From the NCBI RefSeq assembly GCF_002557795.1, contig NZ_CP023777.1, positions 1,752,001 to 1,816,000 of the forward strand: 64,000 nt of DNA. The letters are read 5' to 3'. The notes under the pieces were generated by a model, which was not told where the DNA came from, did not search any database, and saw nothing but the letters and a program-made list of their open reading frames with translations. Position numbers and translations under genes: made by a program. Shown one piece after another: positions 54,315 to 63,506 of the stretch. The DNA comes from Chitinophaga caeni (lineage in GTDB: Bacteria; Bacteroidota; Bacteroidia; Chitinophagales; Chitinophagaceae). Each line of letters starts with the position of its first letter. Position 1 is the first letter of the stretch.

Positions 54315-55337
54315 ATGGGCTTCTTTAATTTTTTAACACAAGATATCGCGATAGACTTGGGTACTGCCAATACCCTGATCATTCATAATGACCAGGTGGT
54401 TGTTGACGAACCATCCATCGTTGCCATCGAACGTGCCAGTGGTAAAATTGTAGCTGTAGGAAAAAAGGCTATGATGATGCACGAGAAAACACACGAGTAT
54501 TTGCGTACCATCCGTCCCTTGAAAGATGGCGTTATCGCTGACTTTAACGCTGCCGAAGGGATGTTGAGAGAGCTGATCAAAATGGTTTATCCTAAAAAAC
54601 CGCTCTTCGCTCCAAGTTGGCGCATGGTTATCTGTATTCCTTCCAGCATTACCGAGGTGGAAAAACGCGCGGTAAAAGACTCTGCCGAACAGGCGGGCGC
54701 TAAAGAAGTACACCTGATCCATGAACCGATGGCGGCTGCCCTGGGTATCGGTATCGATGTGGAAGAACCCGTTGGTAACATGATTATCGATATCGGTGGC
54801 GGTACTACCGGTATCTCGGTAATCGCCCTGGCAGGTATCGTGTGTGACCAAAGTATCCGTGTAGCAGGTGATGAGTTTACCGCCGATATCATGGAGGCCC
54901 TACGCCGTTACCATAGCTTGTTGATCGGTGAAAGAACCGCGGAACAAATTAAAATTCAAATAGGTTCCGCCCTGAAGGAACTGGATAGTCCGCCGGAAGA
55001 TATCGCCGTAAATGGTCGTGACCTTGTGACGGGTATCCCTAAGCAGATCATGGTATCTTACCAGGAGATTGCGGAAGCGTTGGATAAATCCATCTTCAAG
55101 ATAGAAGAAGCCATCTTGAAAGCCTTGGAAACCACGCCGCCGGAACTAGCCTCGGATATTTACCGACGCGGTCTGTACTTGACAGGTGGTGGCGCCTTGT
55201 TGAGAGGTTTGGATAAACGCCTTTCCCAGAAGATCAAGCTGCCCGTTCATGTTGCCGATGACCCCTTACGTGCAGTAGTGCGTGGTACGGGGATTGCTTT
55301 GAAACATATCGGCAAGTATCCATTTTTGATGCAATAA
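54315..55337 (+). CDS. mreB: Rod shape-determining actin homologue MreB
   Basis: 340 residues, actin/Hsp70 fold. Phosphate-1 loop IAIDLGTANTLI (12-23), IDIGGGTTGISVIAL (phosphate-2) and LTGGGALLRGLD (adenosine site) are intact. It forms the membrane filaments that steer lateral wall synthesis. It heads the mreBCD-mrdA-rodA cluster. A -7-like TACGTTTG at 54201-54208 could start a leader of about 105 nt. A strong GC-rich hairpin without T-run separates it from mreC. Confidence 0.97.
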   Translation: MGFFNFLTQDIAIDLGTANTLIIHNDQVVVDEPSIVAIERASGKIVAVGKKAMMMHEKTHEYLRTIRPLKDGVIADFNAAEGMLRELIKMVYPKKPLFAPSWRMVICIPSSITEVEKRAVKDSAEQAGAKEVHLIHEPMAAALGIGIDVEEPVGNMIIDIGGGTTGISVIALAGIVCDQSIRVAGDEFTADIMEALRRYHSLLIGERTAEQIKIQIGSALKELDSPPEDIAVNGRDLVTGIPKQIMVSYQEIAEALDKSIFKIEEAILKALETTPPELASDIYRRGLYLTGGGALLRGLDKRLSQKIKLPVHVADDPLRAVVRGTGIALKHIGKYPFLMQ

Positions 55338-55353
55338 CAAACTCTATTATAAT

Positions 55354-55380
55354 CTTACCCCCGGTACTGCCGGGGGTAAG
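55354..55380 (+). other. GC-rich hairpin between mreB and mreC
   Basis: An 11-bp perfect stem (CTTACCCCCGG at 55354-55364, complement at 55370-55380) with no following T-run. It is unlikely to be a full terminator and more likely sets the mreB:mreC ratio by processing or partial attenuation. Confidence 0.6.
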
Positions 55381-55403
55381 CCAGTAAACCGAATCCATTC
55401 AAG

Positions 55404-56297
55404 GTGCGTAATCTCATCATTTTCTTAAGGCGGTATTTCAATTTTTTCTTATTCCTACTGCTGGAAGTGATTTGTGTTATCCTCATATTAAATAATAACA
55501 ACTTCCAACGCGCTGCTTACCTCAATTCAGCCAATGCCCTCAGCGGGAAATTATACACCCAGTACAACGATATCCAGTATTATTTTCATCTGAAAGCCAC
55601 TAACGATAGCTTGGTAGCTGAAAATGCACGCTTGCATAATATGCTGAATACCAGTTTCGATCATATCGATTCTACTGATATACTCAAGAAGGATACGCTG
55701 AGGATGTATAGCCAGGATTCTACGCGTACATTGGTTTCTACATTACCCCGGAAGTATATGTACCGCGAAGCTAAAGTGATTCGCAGCAGCGTTAACCGTG
55801 AAATCAATTATATCACGATTCATAGGGGATCTAACCAGGGTATCCGCCCGAATATGGGGGTTGTAGGCCCTGATGGTGTAGTGGGTATGGTAAGAAGCGT
55901 GAGCGATAATTATGCCGTGATCCTGTCTTTTTTGTCAAAATTGAAATCGCAAAGGGCTTTCGGTATTAGCGCAAGGTTGAAAAATGGTAATGAAACCGGT
56001 ACGGTTTATTGGGATGCGCGGGACATCGAGGAGGGCATCATGGAAGATATCCCTAAGAGCGCCAAGCTGAGGAAAGGAGATACGATCGTTACCAGCGGTT
56101 ACGGGTTGTTTCCGGAAGGCATATTGGTTGGAATGGTAGATACGTTTTACCTGGCAGACCAGTCCCGGACTTCACTGAGTGTAGAGATCAAGTATGCGAC
56201 CAATTTCTCTAACCTGCAATATGTTTATGTAATTGAAAACTTGCTGGAGGCGGAACAAAAGCAATTAGAAGATTCAACTAAGGCATTGATCAAATAA
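55404..56297 (+). CDS. mreC: Rod shape-determining protein MreC
   Basis: 297 residues starting at a GTG preceded by AAG. One N-terminal membrane helix (about 10-28), a coiled coil (about 55-85) and the periplasmic two-barrel domain with GVVGPDGVVGMVRSVSDNYAVIL and VTSGYGLFPEGILVG. It links the cytoplasmic MreB filament with PBP2 and RodA. It is separated from mreD by four bases. Confidence 0.94.
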   Translation: MRNLIIFLRRYFNFFLFLLLEVICVILILNNNNFQRAAYLNSANALSGKLYTQYNDIQYYFHLKATNDSLVAENARLHNMLNTSFDHIDSTDILKKDTLRMYSQDSTRTLVSTLPRKYMYREAKVIRSSVNREINYITIHRGSNQGIRPNMGVVGPDGVVGMVRSVSDNYAVILSFLSKLKSQRAFGISARLKNGNETGTVYWDARDIEEGIMEDIPKSAKLRKGDTIVTSGYGLFPEGILVGMVDTFYLADQSRTSLSVEIKYATNFSNLQYVYVIENLLEAEQKQLEDSTKALIK

Positions 56298-56301
56298 AAA
56301 G

Positions 56302-56811
56302 ATGAGCATCCTTTTAAAAAATATTATCCGTTTTATCCTGCTCATATTGGTGCAGGTATTCGTATTAAACATGATACGGATACACCAGTTGGTACCACCT
56401 TATATATACATGCTGTTTATCTTGTTGTTGCCCTTGAACACCCCGAGGCCAGCTCTACAATTGTTAGGATTGCTATTGGGCCTTACCCTCGATATGTTTA
56501 TGGATACCCCGGGCGTCCATGCCGCCGCTTGTGTAGTGATCGCGTATCTAAGGCCATTCATCATAAATATCCTTTCACCGCAAGGAGGTTACGATGTAAA
56601 CATGAAAACACCTTCTATCACGACAATGGGTCTTAGCCAATTCGCCATTTATGCATCCGTGCTGGTATTAATACACAATATTGTTTATTTTAGTATTTCT
56701 ATATTCGGCCTGAAAGATCCTTTATACCTATTGATGAAAATATTGTTTTCTACCGCTGTAAGTCTATTCTTGGTATTAATCTACGAATTGCTGTTTTTTG
56801 AAAGAAAGTAA
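56302..56811 (+). CDS. mreD: Rod shape-determining protein MreD
   Basis: 169 residues with five or six hydrophobic segments and little else, as usual for MreD. IHQLVPPYIYMLFILLLPL and the segment LLGLTLDMFMDTPGVHA are typical of Bacteroidota MreD. It is an inner-membrane partner of MreC in the elongasome. Identification rests largely on position directly after mreC (four-base gap) and before the PBP2 gene. Confidence 0.88.
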   Translation: MSILLKNIIRFILLILVQVFVLNMIRIHQLVPPYIYMLFILLLPLNTPRPALQLLGLLLGLTLDMFMDTPGVHAAACVVIAYLRPFIINILSPQGGYDVNMKTPSITTMGLSQFAIYASVLVLIHNIVYFSISIFGLKDPLYLLMKILFSTAVSLFLVLIYELLFFERK

Positions 56812-56893
56812 CATTCGATACAATAGGATCATTGCCCTGGATAACTAAAGCCAACTTATTTATATAAATTCGTAAATAACCTGCTTTTAGCAC

Positions 56894-58843
56894 ATGTCCG
56901 TAAACAATCAGTCCAGGAAGAGAGTGATCCAGTTTATTATCATTGCCATGATGTCGCTTATCGTGGCTAGATTGTTTTACCTACAGATCATCGATAAACG
57001 TTATTCCAAGTTAGCCGATGCTAATGCCGTGCTGAAAAAGATCGTTTACCCCAGCCGCGGGCTCATTTTCGACCGCAAGGGGAAAAGTATCTTACGCAAC
57101 GATGCTATGTACGATCTCATGGTAACACCTTCCAGTGTTAAAGGGATCGACACGAGCTACCTCTGCGAAATATTAGAAATAGATAGAGAAGAGTTTAGAA
57201 AGAGAATTGTAAACGCCATCGTGCGAAACGGCAGGGTGCGCCAAAGTGTATTTGCACCTCTTTTACCGCCGGAAATGTACGGACGCTTGCAAGAAAGTAT
57301 GTATAACTTTCAACCGGGATTTGAATTGGTCTTGAGGCCGGTGAGATCGTATCCTTACGGCACGGCCGCCAACATCCTGGGATATATCGGGGAAATTTCC
57401 CCGTCCATGTTAAAAGATTCTGCCTATTCTTCCTATCAAAGTGGTGATTACATCGGGCTTACCGGTTTGGAAAAAACGTATGAGCCAATACTGATGGGAC
57501 AGCGCGGTATTCAATACCTGGTGAAAGATAACATGAACAGACCGCAAGGCCCCTTGGAAGGCGGCGCTTTCGATACGGCGGCCATTGCCGGTAAAAACCT
57601 GAGATTATCACTCGATATAGAACTGCAAGGTTTCGGAGAGCAATTGATGAAAGGAAAGATTGGTAGTATCGTGGCGATAGACCCAACGTCGGGTGGTGTA
57701 CTTGCCATGGTAAGCGGGCCTTCGTATGATCCTAATCTCATGAGTGGCGCCAACAAGAACAGGAACTTTGCCAAGATCGTTTTAGATACTACGAACCCGA
57801 TGTATAACAGGGCCATCCAAGGATTGTACATGCCGGGATCCGCGATGAAGCCCATCACGGCAGTCATTGGTTTGGATGAAGGAGTTATTACGCCTTCATT
57901 CGGGTATCCTTGCCGTGGCGGATATTATGCCTGCGGCAGGAGAATCGGGTGTATGCACTCCGAGCCGGGACACGCCGCCAACTTGAGGTTGGCGATGGCG
58001 CATTCCTGTAACTCTTATTTCATGCACGTTTACAGGCTTTCCGTGGATGCTAAAAAATGGGGTGGAGTGAAGATGGGCCAACAGAAATGGGCGGAATACA
58101 TGCATAACATGGGCTTCGGTAGAAGGGTCGGGGTGGATATACCGCACGAAAAGCCGGGAACGGTGCCGGATACCACCTTCATGAATAAAGTTTACCATGG
58201 TTCATGGAACTCCTGCTCCGAAGTGTACGTGGGAATGGGACAGGGAGCGATCCTCTTTACGCCGCTACAAATGGCAAATGCGATGTGCATCATCGCGAAC
58301 AGGGGCTTTTATTATACACCGCATTTCGTGGAAAGCATAGATGGGGAGAAGTCATCCAAGATGCTGGATAAATTTAAAGAGAAACACGTGGTTTCCCATA
58401 CCAGCGATTCGGCTTTCCGCGCCGTAGTATTAGGGATGCAAGATGTGGTAGATCATGGTACGGGACGAATTGCGCAGATAGAAAATATTATTGTTTGCGG
58501 TAAAACGGGCACCGCGGAAAACTCAGCCAGGATAAATGGTAAGGTGGTCAAACTAAAAGACCACTCCGTATTCGTAGCTTTTGCGCCGAGGGATAATCCG
58601 AAGATCGCGATCGCGGTGATCGTGGAAAATGCCGGTTTCGGTGGTACGTACGCGGCCCCGATAGCTAGTTTGATGATGGAGAAATATTTGAATGATACCA
58701 TCTCGACAAAGCGGAAACCGCTAATGGATAGGATGTTGAATACTGTGACCATGTCACCGGAAATCGTTAAGAAATCGAAAATTGATTCTTTGAATACCAG
58801 CATCCGGCAAGCACAATTAACAGGAACTACTAGAAAATTTTAA
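56894..58843 (+). CDS. mrdA: Penicillin-binding protein 2 (elongasome transpeptidase)
   Basis: 649 residues. One N-terminal membrane helix (about 11-27), the dimerisation/pedestal domain, and the transpeptidase with S316-A-M-K319 (catalytic Ser in MPGSAMKPIT), the SCN motif in AHSCNSYF and KTG in VCGKTGTAEN. It cross-links new peptidoglycan during lateral growth with RodA as glycosyltransferase. Cysteines in GYPCRGGYYACGRRIGCMHS, close to the SCN motif, are an unusual cluster that also occurs in some Bacteroidota PBP2. rodA follows after 10 bp. Confidence 0.96.
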   Translation: MSVNNQSRKRVIQFIIIAMMSLIVARLFYLQIIDKRYSKLADANAVLKKIVYPSRGLIFDRKGKSILRNDAMYDLMVTPSSVKGIDTSYLCEILEIDREEFRKRIVNAIVRNGRVRQSVFAPLLPPEMYGRLQESMYNFQPGFELVLRPVRSYPYGTAANILGYIGEISPSMLKDSAYSSYQSGDYIGLTGLEKTYEPILMGQRGIQYLVKDNMNRPQGPLEGGAFDTAAIAGKNLRLSLDIELQGFGEQLMKGKIGSIVAIDPTSGGVLAMVSGPSYDPNLMSGANKNRNFAKIVLDTTNPMYNRAIQGLYMPGSAMKPITAVIGLDEGVITPSFGYPCRGGYYACGRRIGCMHSEPGHAANLRLAMAHSCNSYFMHVYRLSVDAKKWGGVKMGQQKWAEYMHNMGFGRRVGVDIPHEKPGTVPDTTFMNKVYHGSWNSCSEVYVGMGQGAILFTPLQMANAMCIIANRGFYYTPHFVESIDGEKSSKMLDKFKEKHVVSHTSDSAFRAVVLGMQDVVDHGTGRIAQIENIIVCGKTGTAENSARINGKVVKLKDHSVFVAFAPRDNPKIAIAVIVENAGFGGTYAAPIASLMMEKYLNDTISTKRKPLMDRMLNTVTMSPEIVKKSKIDSLNTSIRQAQLTGTTRKF

Positions 58844-58853
58844 TGTAGGTAGT

Positions 58854-60140
58854 ATGAACCGTTCTAAAGATAAGTTGACACAAGGCATCGATTGGCCCAT
58901 TTTGGGTTTATACCTGGCGCTCGTTATTATTGGGCTGCTGGCTATTTTTGCTGCCGAGTACCGTGAGGGCGATAACGTTATTCAGAATATATTGCACCTG
59001 CAAAAAAATTATTCCCGCCAATTGATGTGGTTCGGTATTTCTATCATACTGGCATCTGTCATTTGGCTAACCGATAGTAAGTTCTTTACGGCGACGGCCA
59101 ACCTGGCGTATGTATTTGGAATTATATTGCTCTTATTGGTACTCGCCATCGGTAAAGATGTAAAAGGTTCCCATTCCTGGATATCTGTCGGGGGCTTTCA
59201 ATTCCAACCGGCGGAGTTAACCAAGCTCTTTACCAACCTGGCTTTAGCGAAATATTTATCCTCCCTTGAAACGGATTTCTCGAAGCTCCGTTCTCGGGTT
59301 ATTGCTGCCGCTATTGCTATGTTGCCGGCTTGTATTATCGTTCTGCAATCTGAAACAGGCCTGGCCTTGGTATACCTTTCCTTTTTCCTGGTGATGTACC
59401 GCGAAGGCTTACCGGGGGTGTTATTAATTATCGCGTTTTCAGCCATCATACTCGTGCTATCGGCCCTGCTGGTGGATAAGAATATCTTGTTCGGAATATT
59501 CACCGTGGCGGCGGCCATCGTCATTTATTTCAGCAGGTACGAGATCAAACGGAAGCGTTCGCGCTTGGCCGTCATCATATCGGTTTGGGCTTTCTGCTCC
59601 ATCTTCGTGATGTTCGTGGTGCCTTTTATCTTTACCAAGGTATTGAAAGATTACCAGGTGCGCCGCATCGAGGTGATGTTGGGAAAGGAGAACGATCCTA
59701 AAGCAACTTATAATACCCGGCAAAGTATGATTGCCATAGGTTCCGGCGGCCTGTTCGGGAAAGGATACCTGAAAGGTACCCAAACCCGCTTCGATTTCGT
59801 TCCGGAACAAAGTACGGATTTCATTTTCTGCACCATCGGTGAGGATTTCGGATTCATCGGAAGCCTCGTATTCCTAGGACTTTATATCACCTTACTTTTT
59901 AGGATCATCTTTATTGCTGAGCGACAGCGATCGACCTTTAGCCGGGTCTACGCTTACGGGGTTGCCAGCATAATTTTCTTCCACGTCGCGATCAACATTG
60001 CCATGACTATCGGGCTGGCCCCGGTAATCGGTATTCCGCTACCCCTAATTAGTTACGGAGGGTCTTCTTTGATGACATTTACCATGTTGATTTTCATTAT
60101 GTTACGATTAGATGCGGATCGGCAAATGGTATTGCGTTAA
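58854..60140 (+). CDS. rodA: RodA peptidoglycan glycosyltransferase (SEDS family)
   Basis: 428 residues with about ten membrane segments. SEDS hallmarks: GSHSWISVGGFQFQPAELTK (near the catalytic region), FVPEQSTDFIFCTIGEDFGF and IGIPLPLISYGGSSLMT at the end. It polymerises lipid II during cell elongation together with PBP2. It is the last gene of the cluster. Confidence 0.97.
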   Translation: MNRSKDKLTQGIDWPILGLYLALVIIGLLAIFAAEYREGDNVIQNILHLQKNYSRQLMWFGISIILASVIWLTDSKFFTATANLAYVFGIILLLLVLAIGKDVKGSHSWISVGGFQFQPAELTKLFTNLALAKYLSSLETDFSKLRSRVIAAAIAMLPACIIVLQSETGLALVYLSFFLVMYREGLPGVLLIIAFSAIILVLSALLVDKNILFGIFTVAAAIVIYFSRYEIKRKRSRLAVIISVWAFCSIFVMFVVPFIFTKVLKDYQVRRIEVMLGKENDPKATYNTRQSMIAIGSGGLFGKGYLKGTQTRFDFVPEQSTDFIFCTIGEDFGFIGSLVFLGLYITLLFRIIFIAERQRSTFSRVYAYGVASIIFFHVAINIAMTIGLAPVIGIPLPLISYGGSSLMTFTMLIFIMLRLDADRQMVLR

Positions 60141-60187
60141 ATTTGCTTGCGTTTAGATGTTTTAACATTTGTTTTTTAGAGCAATTC

Positions 60188-60195
60188 AAGGAGAT
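60188..60195 (+). promoter_or_regulatory. Strong Shine-Dalgarno site of the MBL-fold gene
   Basis: AAGGAGAT, complementary to the 16S rRNA 3' end, lies five bases ahead of the ATG at 60201. Strong Shine-Dalgarno sites are rare in Bacteroidota and most genes in this window lack one. Confidence 0.7.
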
Positions 60196-60200
60196 ATTTT

Positions 60201-60950
60201 ATGCGAATTATACCATTGTCGGAAGGCAGTTTTACAGTGGATGCCAGTAAGAAATTTGTTCCGTTCGATACTACGCAGGATCAATTGGAAAGTAGGAATA
60301 CAGGTTCTTTGTTGGTAGAAATACAACCTTTCCTGGTAATCACCGATCATGATTTCATCTTATTTGATGCCGGTCTCGGGCATAAGAATAAAGACGGCGT
60401 ATTGCAATTACACCAAAACCTGGTAAATGAAGGTATTAACCCGATGGAAATAACCAAGGTGATGATGAGCCATTTGCATAAGGATCATGCCGGCGGGATG
60501 AGCCTCGTTGATGATATTTCAGGTAAAAGGGAATTGAGTTTTCCATCGGCAACTTATTATGTAAATAAGAAAGAAATGGATTACGCGATTGAACAGGATG
60601 GGAAAAGCTATCTCAAGGAAGAGGTGGATATCTTATTACAAAAGGATAATGTCGTGTTCCTAGATGATAAAGGTACAGTTGATGGATATATTCAATACGA
60701 AGTAACCGGAGGGCATTGTCCATATCACCAGGTATTTTTAGTGGATGATGGAACGGATAAGATCTTCTTCGGCGGAGATGTGGCCCCGCAAATCGGTCAA
60801 TTGAAACGCCGTTTTATCGCCAAATATGATTTTGATGGCAGGAAAAGCATGGAGCTGCGGGCTGAATATTTAGAAAAAGGGAAGGAAGAGGATTGGACTT
60901 TTCTCTTTTATCACGACATCAAAACTCCCTATACCAAGATCTGGAAATAA
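60201..60950 (+). CDS. Metallo-beta-lactamase-fold hydrolase
   Basis: 249 residues. The metal-binding motif HLHKDHAGG (HxHxDH), the later His in VTGGHCPYHQVF, Asp in FFGGDVAP and a final His in FLFYHDIKTP give a complete dinuclear site. The layout resembles lactonase-like MBL proteins, but the substrate is unknown. It has no signal peptide, so it is cytoplasmic. It follows rodA by 60 bp on the same strand and carries an unusually strong ribosome-binding site. Confidence 0.9.
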   Translation: MRIIPLSEGSFTVDASKKFVPFDTTQDQLESRNTGSLLVEIQPFLVITDHDFILFDAGLGHKNKDGVLQLHQNLVNEGINPMEITKVMMSHLHKDHAGGMSLVDDISGKRELSFPSATYYVNKKEMDYAIEQDGKSYLKEEVDILLQKDNVVFLDDKGTVDGYIQYEVTGGHCPYHQVFLVDDGTDKIFFGGDVAPQIGQLKRRFIAKYDFDGRKSMELRAEYLEKGKEEDWTFLFYHDIKTPYTKIWK

Positions 60951-60972
60951 CACTTTCAATTAATTCATAAAA

Positions 60973-61004
60973 CAATGGCTGACCTCTTTACAGGTCAGCC
61001 ATTG
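60973..61004. terminator. Bidirectional terminator between the MBL hydrolase and the protease
   Basis: A 13-bp perfect stem (60973-60985 with 60992-61004) between convergent genes. The better T-run (TTTTAT) is on the minus-strand side, serving the protease gene; the plus-strand side is T-poor. Confidence 0.82.
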
Positions 61005-61029
61005 CTATTTATATTCTACAGGTATTCGA

Positions 61030-63213
61030 CTATTGTATCATCAATTTGCTGCTTTGACTGTTTATACCATCAGAAATCTCGATAATATATACGCCTGCCG
61101 GTATTCCACTGATATCCATTTGCGTTTGTTTGAGTTGATCGCCGTTAAAACGCTGCTGTTTTATGACTTTACCATCCAGCGAAATAATCTTCACGAAGCG
61201 GATCGTTTGGACTTTCTGCGGCACTTTGTCCCTGATCAATTGCATATTTTCCGCACTTGTTTCTTGACTTTTAGCAGTAGCCGCTGCACTTTGTTTATTT
61301 TCCTCATCAAGTGTTATTTGGATGGAGCTGCGGGCTGGGTTTGGACTTACCGAGAAGGAAGAACACATGGAGTAAACGGTAATACCGCCACCATTGCGGG
61401 TAACACCGCACAGGTCCTTGTAAGTCATCTTCACTACGCCGCCCCCGGTAACGGTTACATAAGTGCTTGAAGAACTCGGAGAACTTATGTATATACTGGA
61501 ACCTGTGCCGAGATAATCAACATACCAATTCCAATTAGATCCGTTTGAAGGCGTATTCGCATATAAATACCATGTTTGGGAGCTGCCACTGCAACTACCC
61601 TGGGTTCCGTACGCTGTTACGGCGGGACCGGATAAATCAATCGTTCTTGATATTACGGACTGATCACCGCATGGATGTGTAACGGTTGCTTCCAAGGAAA
61701 CCGTACCTACGTTGGTACGTGTAACCGTAACGGAGCTTCCGCTGCCGGAAATGGTAGCGTAACCTACCGGGTACACCACCCAGGAGGAAACAGGTAAAGA
61801 AGTGCTGATCGAATAAGTTCCGGAAGAACAGATATAACTGGGACCGGAGATTGTTAGCGGCGGTACTAGGTCGCTAATATTTTCCGTATTGATGGAATAC
61901 GTTCCGGAATTTATGGGATCTAACCAGTTACTCAAACGGGTTGAATTGGTACCTCCGCCGGTCCAGGAGAGGTTGAATTTCCCGTATTCTCCCCGTCTTT
62001 GCGCGCAATAATTCCCCATGTTATTCTGATCGCCATGAAGTTGTCCCACGATCCTGTGATACATATCATATAGGGGCGAACCGGATGAGCCGGGTTGCAC
62101 GGTACCATCTTCGAAAACAGTAACCCAGTGATTGTTAGTGCCGCCCCAGCTACTTGAAGTGAGTGCATCATCGTCATGGCTGAATTTCATTAGATCCCCG
62201 GCAGGATGATGCAAAGCAAAGCTACTGCTGGGTGTGCTTGAGCTCCTGTTCCAACCGGAATAAAAGATGCCTGAGCATTGCGAGGGGGTATCATCTAATT
62301 CTAGCAAGGCAAAATCGGTAGGGGCATAATTAGCTCTCAAGGTGCACCCGTTAAATTGAATATCTTCGGTCCAACCGGAGTTGGTTGCACATGTCGCGCT
62401 CCAATATTGAAATTGGAATACCCAATCTTCTACGTTGCCCGCGGCGAGGCAATGGTTTGCCGTGAGTAAATAAGGTGTATTGGTATTAGCGGTATTCATA
62501 ATCAATGCACCGGTACAAGCCTCGCTACCATCTGCAACGATCAGCGCAACGGAATTGCGTTCTTCTTCCCAACCGGTAGCTTCCGGGCAAACAACGTTGA
62601 TATTACAGGTTGCCGAGGCGCCTTCATCACCGAAATATTCATGGCCGAATTTCTTAAAACCGAAGTTTATTTTTTCAATGACCAGGCTATTCTGTTCTTT
62701 TTCTGCGGCGGGAAATCGCAAGATGATATCGAGGTGACTGCCTTGGTACACGCGGGTTGCCCAAATTTGGGAACGGCTGTTTTCGGAAGCGGTGATGCTG
62801 TCCGTAAGCTCAAAAGAGCTGTTGATACTCAGTATTGCATGCTCCGAAAGATGGAATTTGCCGAATCGAAGGGAGGTGTTCCGGGCATCCGCTGCATTGA
62901 GCTTCAGGATATACACCAATGTATCTCCCTTGTTTTGTGACTTCGCTTGCGAAAGCATATCAATATTTACAGCAACGGGTACGGCAAATTTATTGATATA
63001 CTCAAGGGGATAACTATCATCCGGTGCCTTATTCAACAAGGAATTGAATATACTTGGCGCATTGACTTTTGTTTCCCCGATGTTCCGGCTGTCAATACTG
63101 AGCATCTTGGAAGGAATCCCATCTTTAAATATCTTGGTACGAACTTGTGCGAAACTGCCCAGGGTACAGGCGCAACAGATTAACAATAGGGTGGTAAAGT
63201 AAAGATGTTTCAT
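61030..63213 (-). CDS. Secreted trypsin-like serine endoprotease with T9SS sorting domain
   Basis: 727 residues. A signal peptide (about 1-22) is followed by a pro-region to about 200. A chymotrypsin-fold domain follows with catalytic triad H254 (LLTANHCLA), D300 (APTDFALLE) and S377 (QPGSSGSPLYD), as in lysyl-endopeptidase-like enzymes. A PKD/Ig-like region (about 450-600) comes next. Last is a type IX secretion sorting domain that begins SVSPNPARSSIQIT and ends in SKLMIQ. A Lys/Gln/Ala-rich segment of about 35 residues interrupts that sorting domain. It should be exported by Sec, then across the outer membrane by the type IX system, and released or anchored. Confidence 0.94.
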   Translation of the reverse strand: MKHLYFTTLLLICCACTLGSFAQVRTKIFKDGIPSKMLSIDSRNIGETKVNAPSIFNSLLNKAPDDSYPLEYINKFAVPVAVNIDMLSQAKSQNKGDTLVYILKLNAADARNTSLRFGKFHLSEHAILSINSSFELTDSITASENSRSQIWATRVYQGSHLDIILRFPAAEKEQNSLVIEKINFGFKKFGHEYFGDEGASATCNINVVCPEATGWEEERNSVALIVADGSEACTGALIMNTANTNTPYLLTANHCLAAGNVEDWVFQFQYWSATCATNSGWTEDIQFNGCTLRANYAPTDFALLELDDTPSQCSGIFYSGWNRSSSTPSSSFALHHPAGDLMKFSHDDDALTSSSWGGTNNHWVTVFEDGTVQPGSSGSPLYDMYHRIVGQLHGDQNNMGNYCAQRRGEYGKFNLSWTGGGTNSTRLSNWLDPINSGTYSINTENISDLVPPLTISGPSYICSSGTYSISTSLPVSSWVVYPVGYATISGSGSSVTVTRTNVGTVSLEATVTHPCGDQSVISRTIDLSGPAVTAYGTQGSCSGSSQTWYLYANTPSNGSNWNWYVDYLGTGSSIYISSPSSSSTYVTVTGGGVVKMTYKDLCGVTRNGGGITVYSMCSSFSVSPNPARSSIQITLDEENKQSAAATAKSQETSAENMQLIRDKVPQKVQTIRFVKIISLDGKVIKQQRFNGDQLKQTQMDISGIPAGVYIIEISDGINSQSSKLMIQ

Positions 63214-63506
63214 AGATAGATTTTAAATGTGTGTATATGAAATCGATAAGTTCGACACAACGGGATAACATTATTATATTCATAAACGTGGCAATAAGGG
63301 TACAACAAAACCGGGTTACACGATAGTCAAGGAAATTAATATTCGGGATAATGAATAAAACAATGTTTCTAATTATTAAATTAGGAATAATAACTTAATA
63401 ATTCAAGCTGAAATTATAAAAATTGATTTGTCAATTAGTATGGTACTAATATTCAGTAAGTTAGGATTAGAAAAGATTTATTCCATGGAAATGTAGTAAT
63501 ATGGCA

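Noticed and set aside
54333..54851. 172-codon ORF antisense to mreB
   Set aside because: Shadow of the highly conserved mreB frame; no independent signals.
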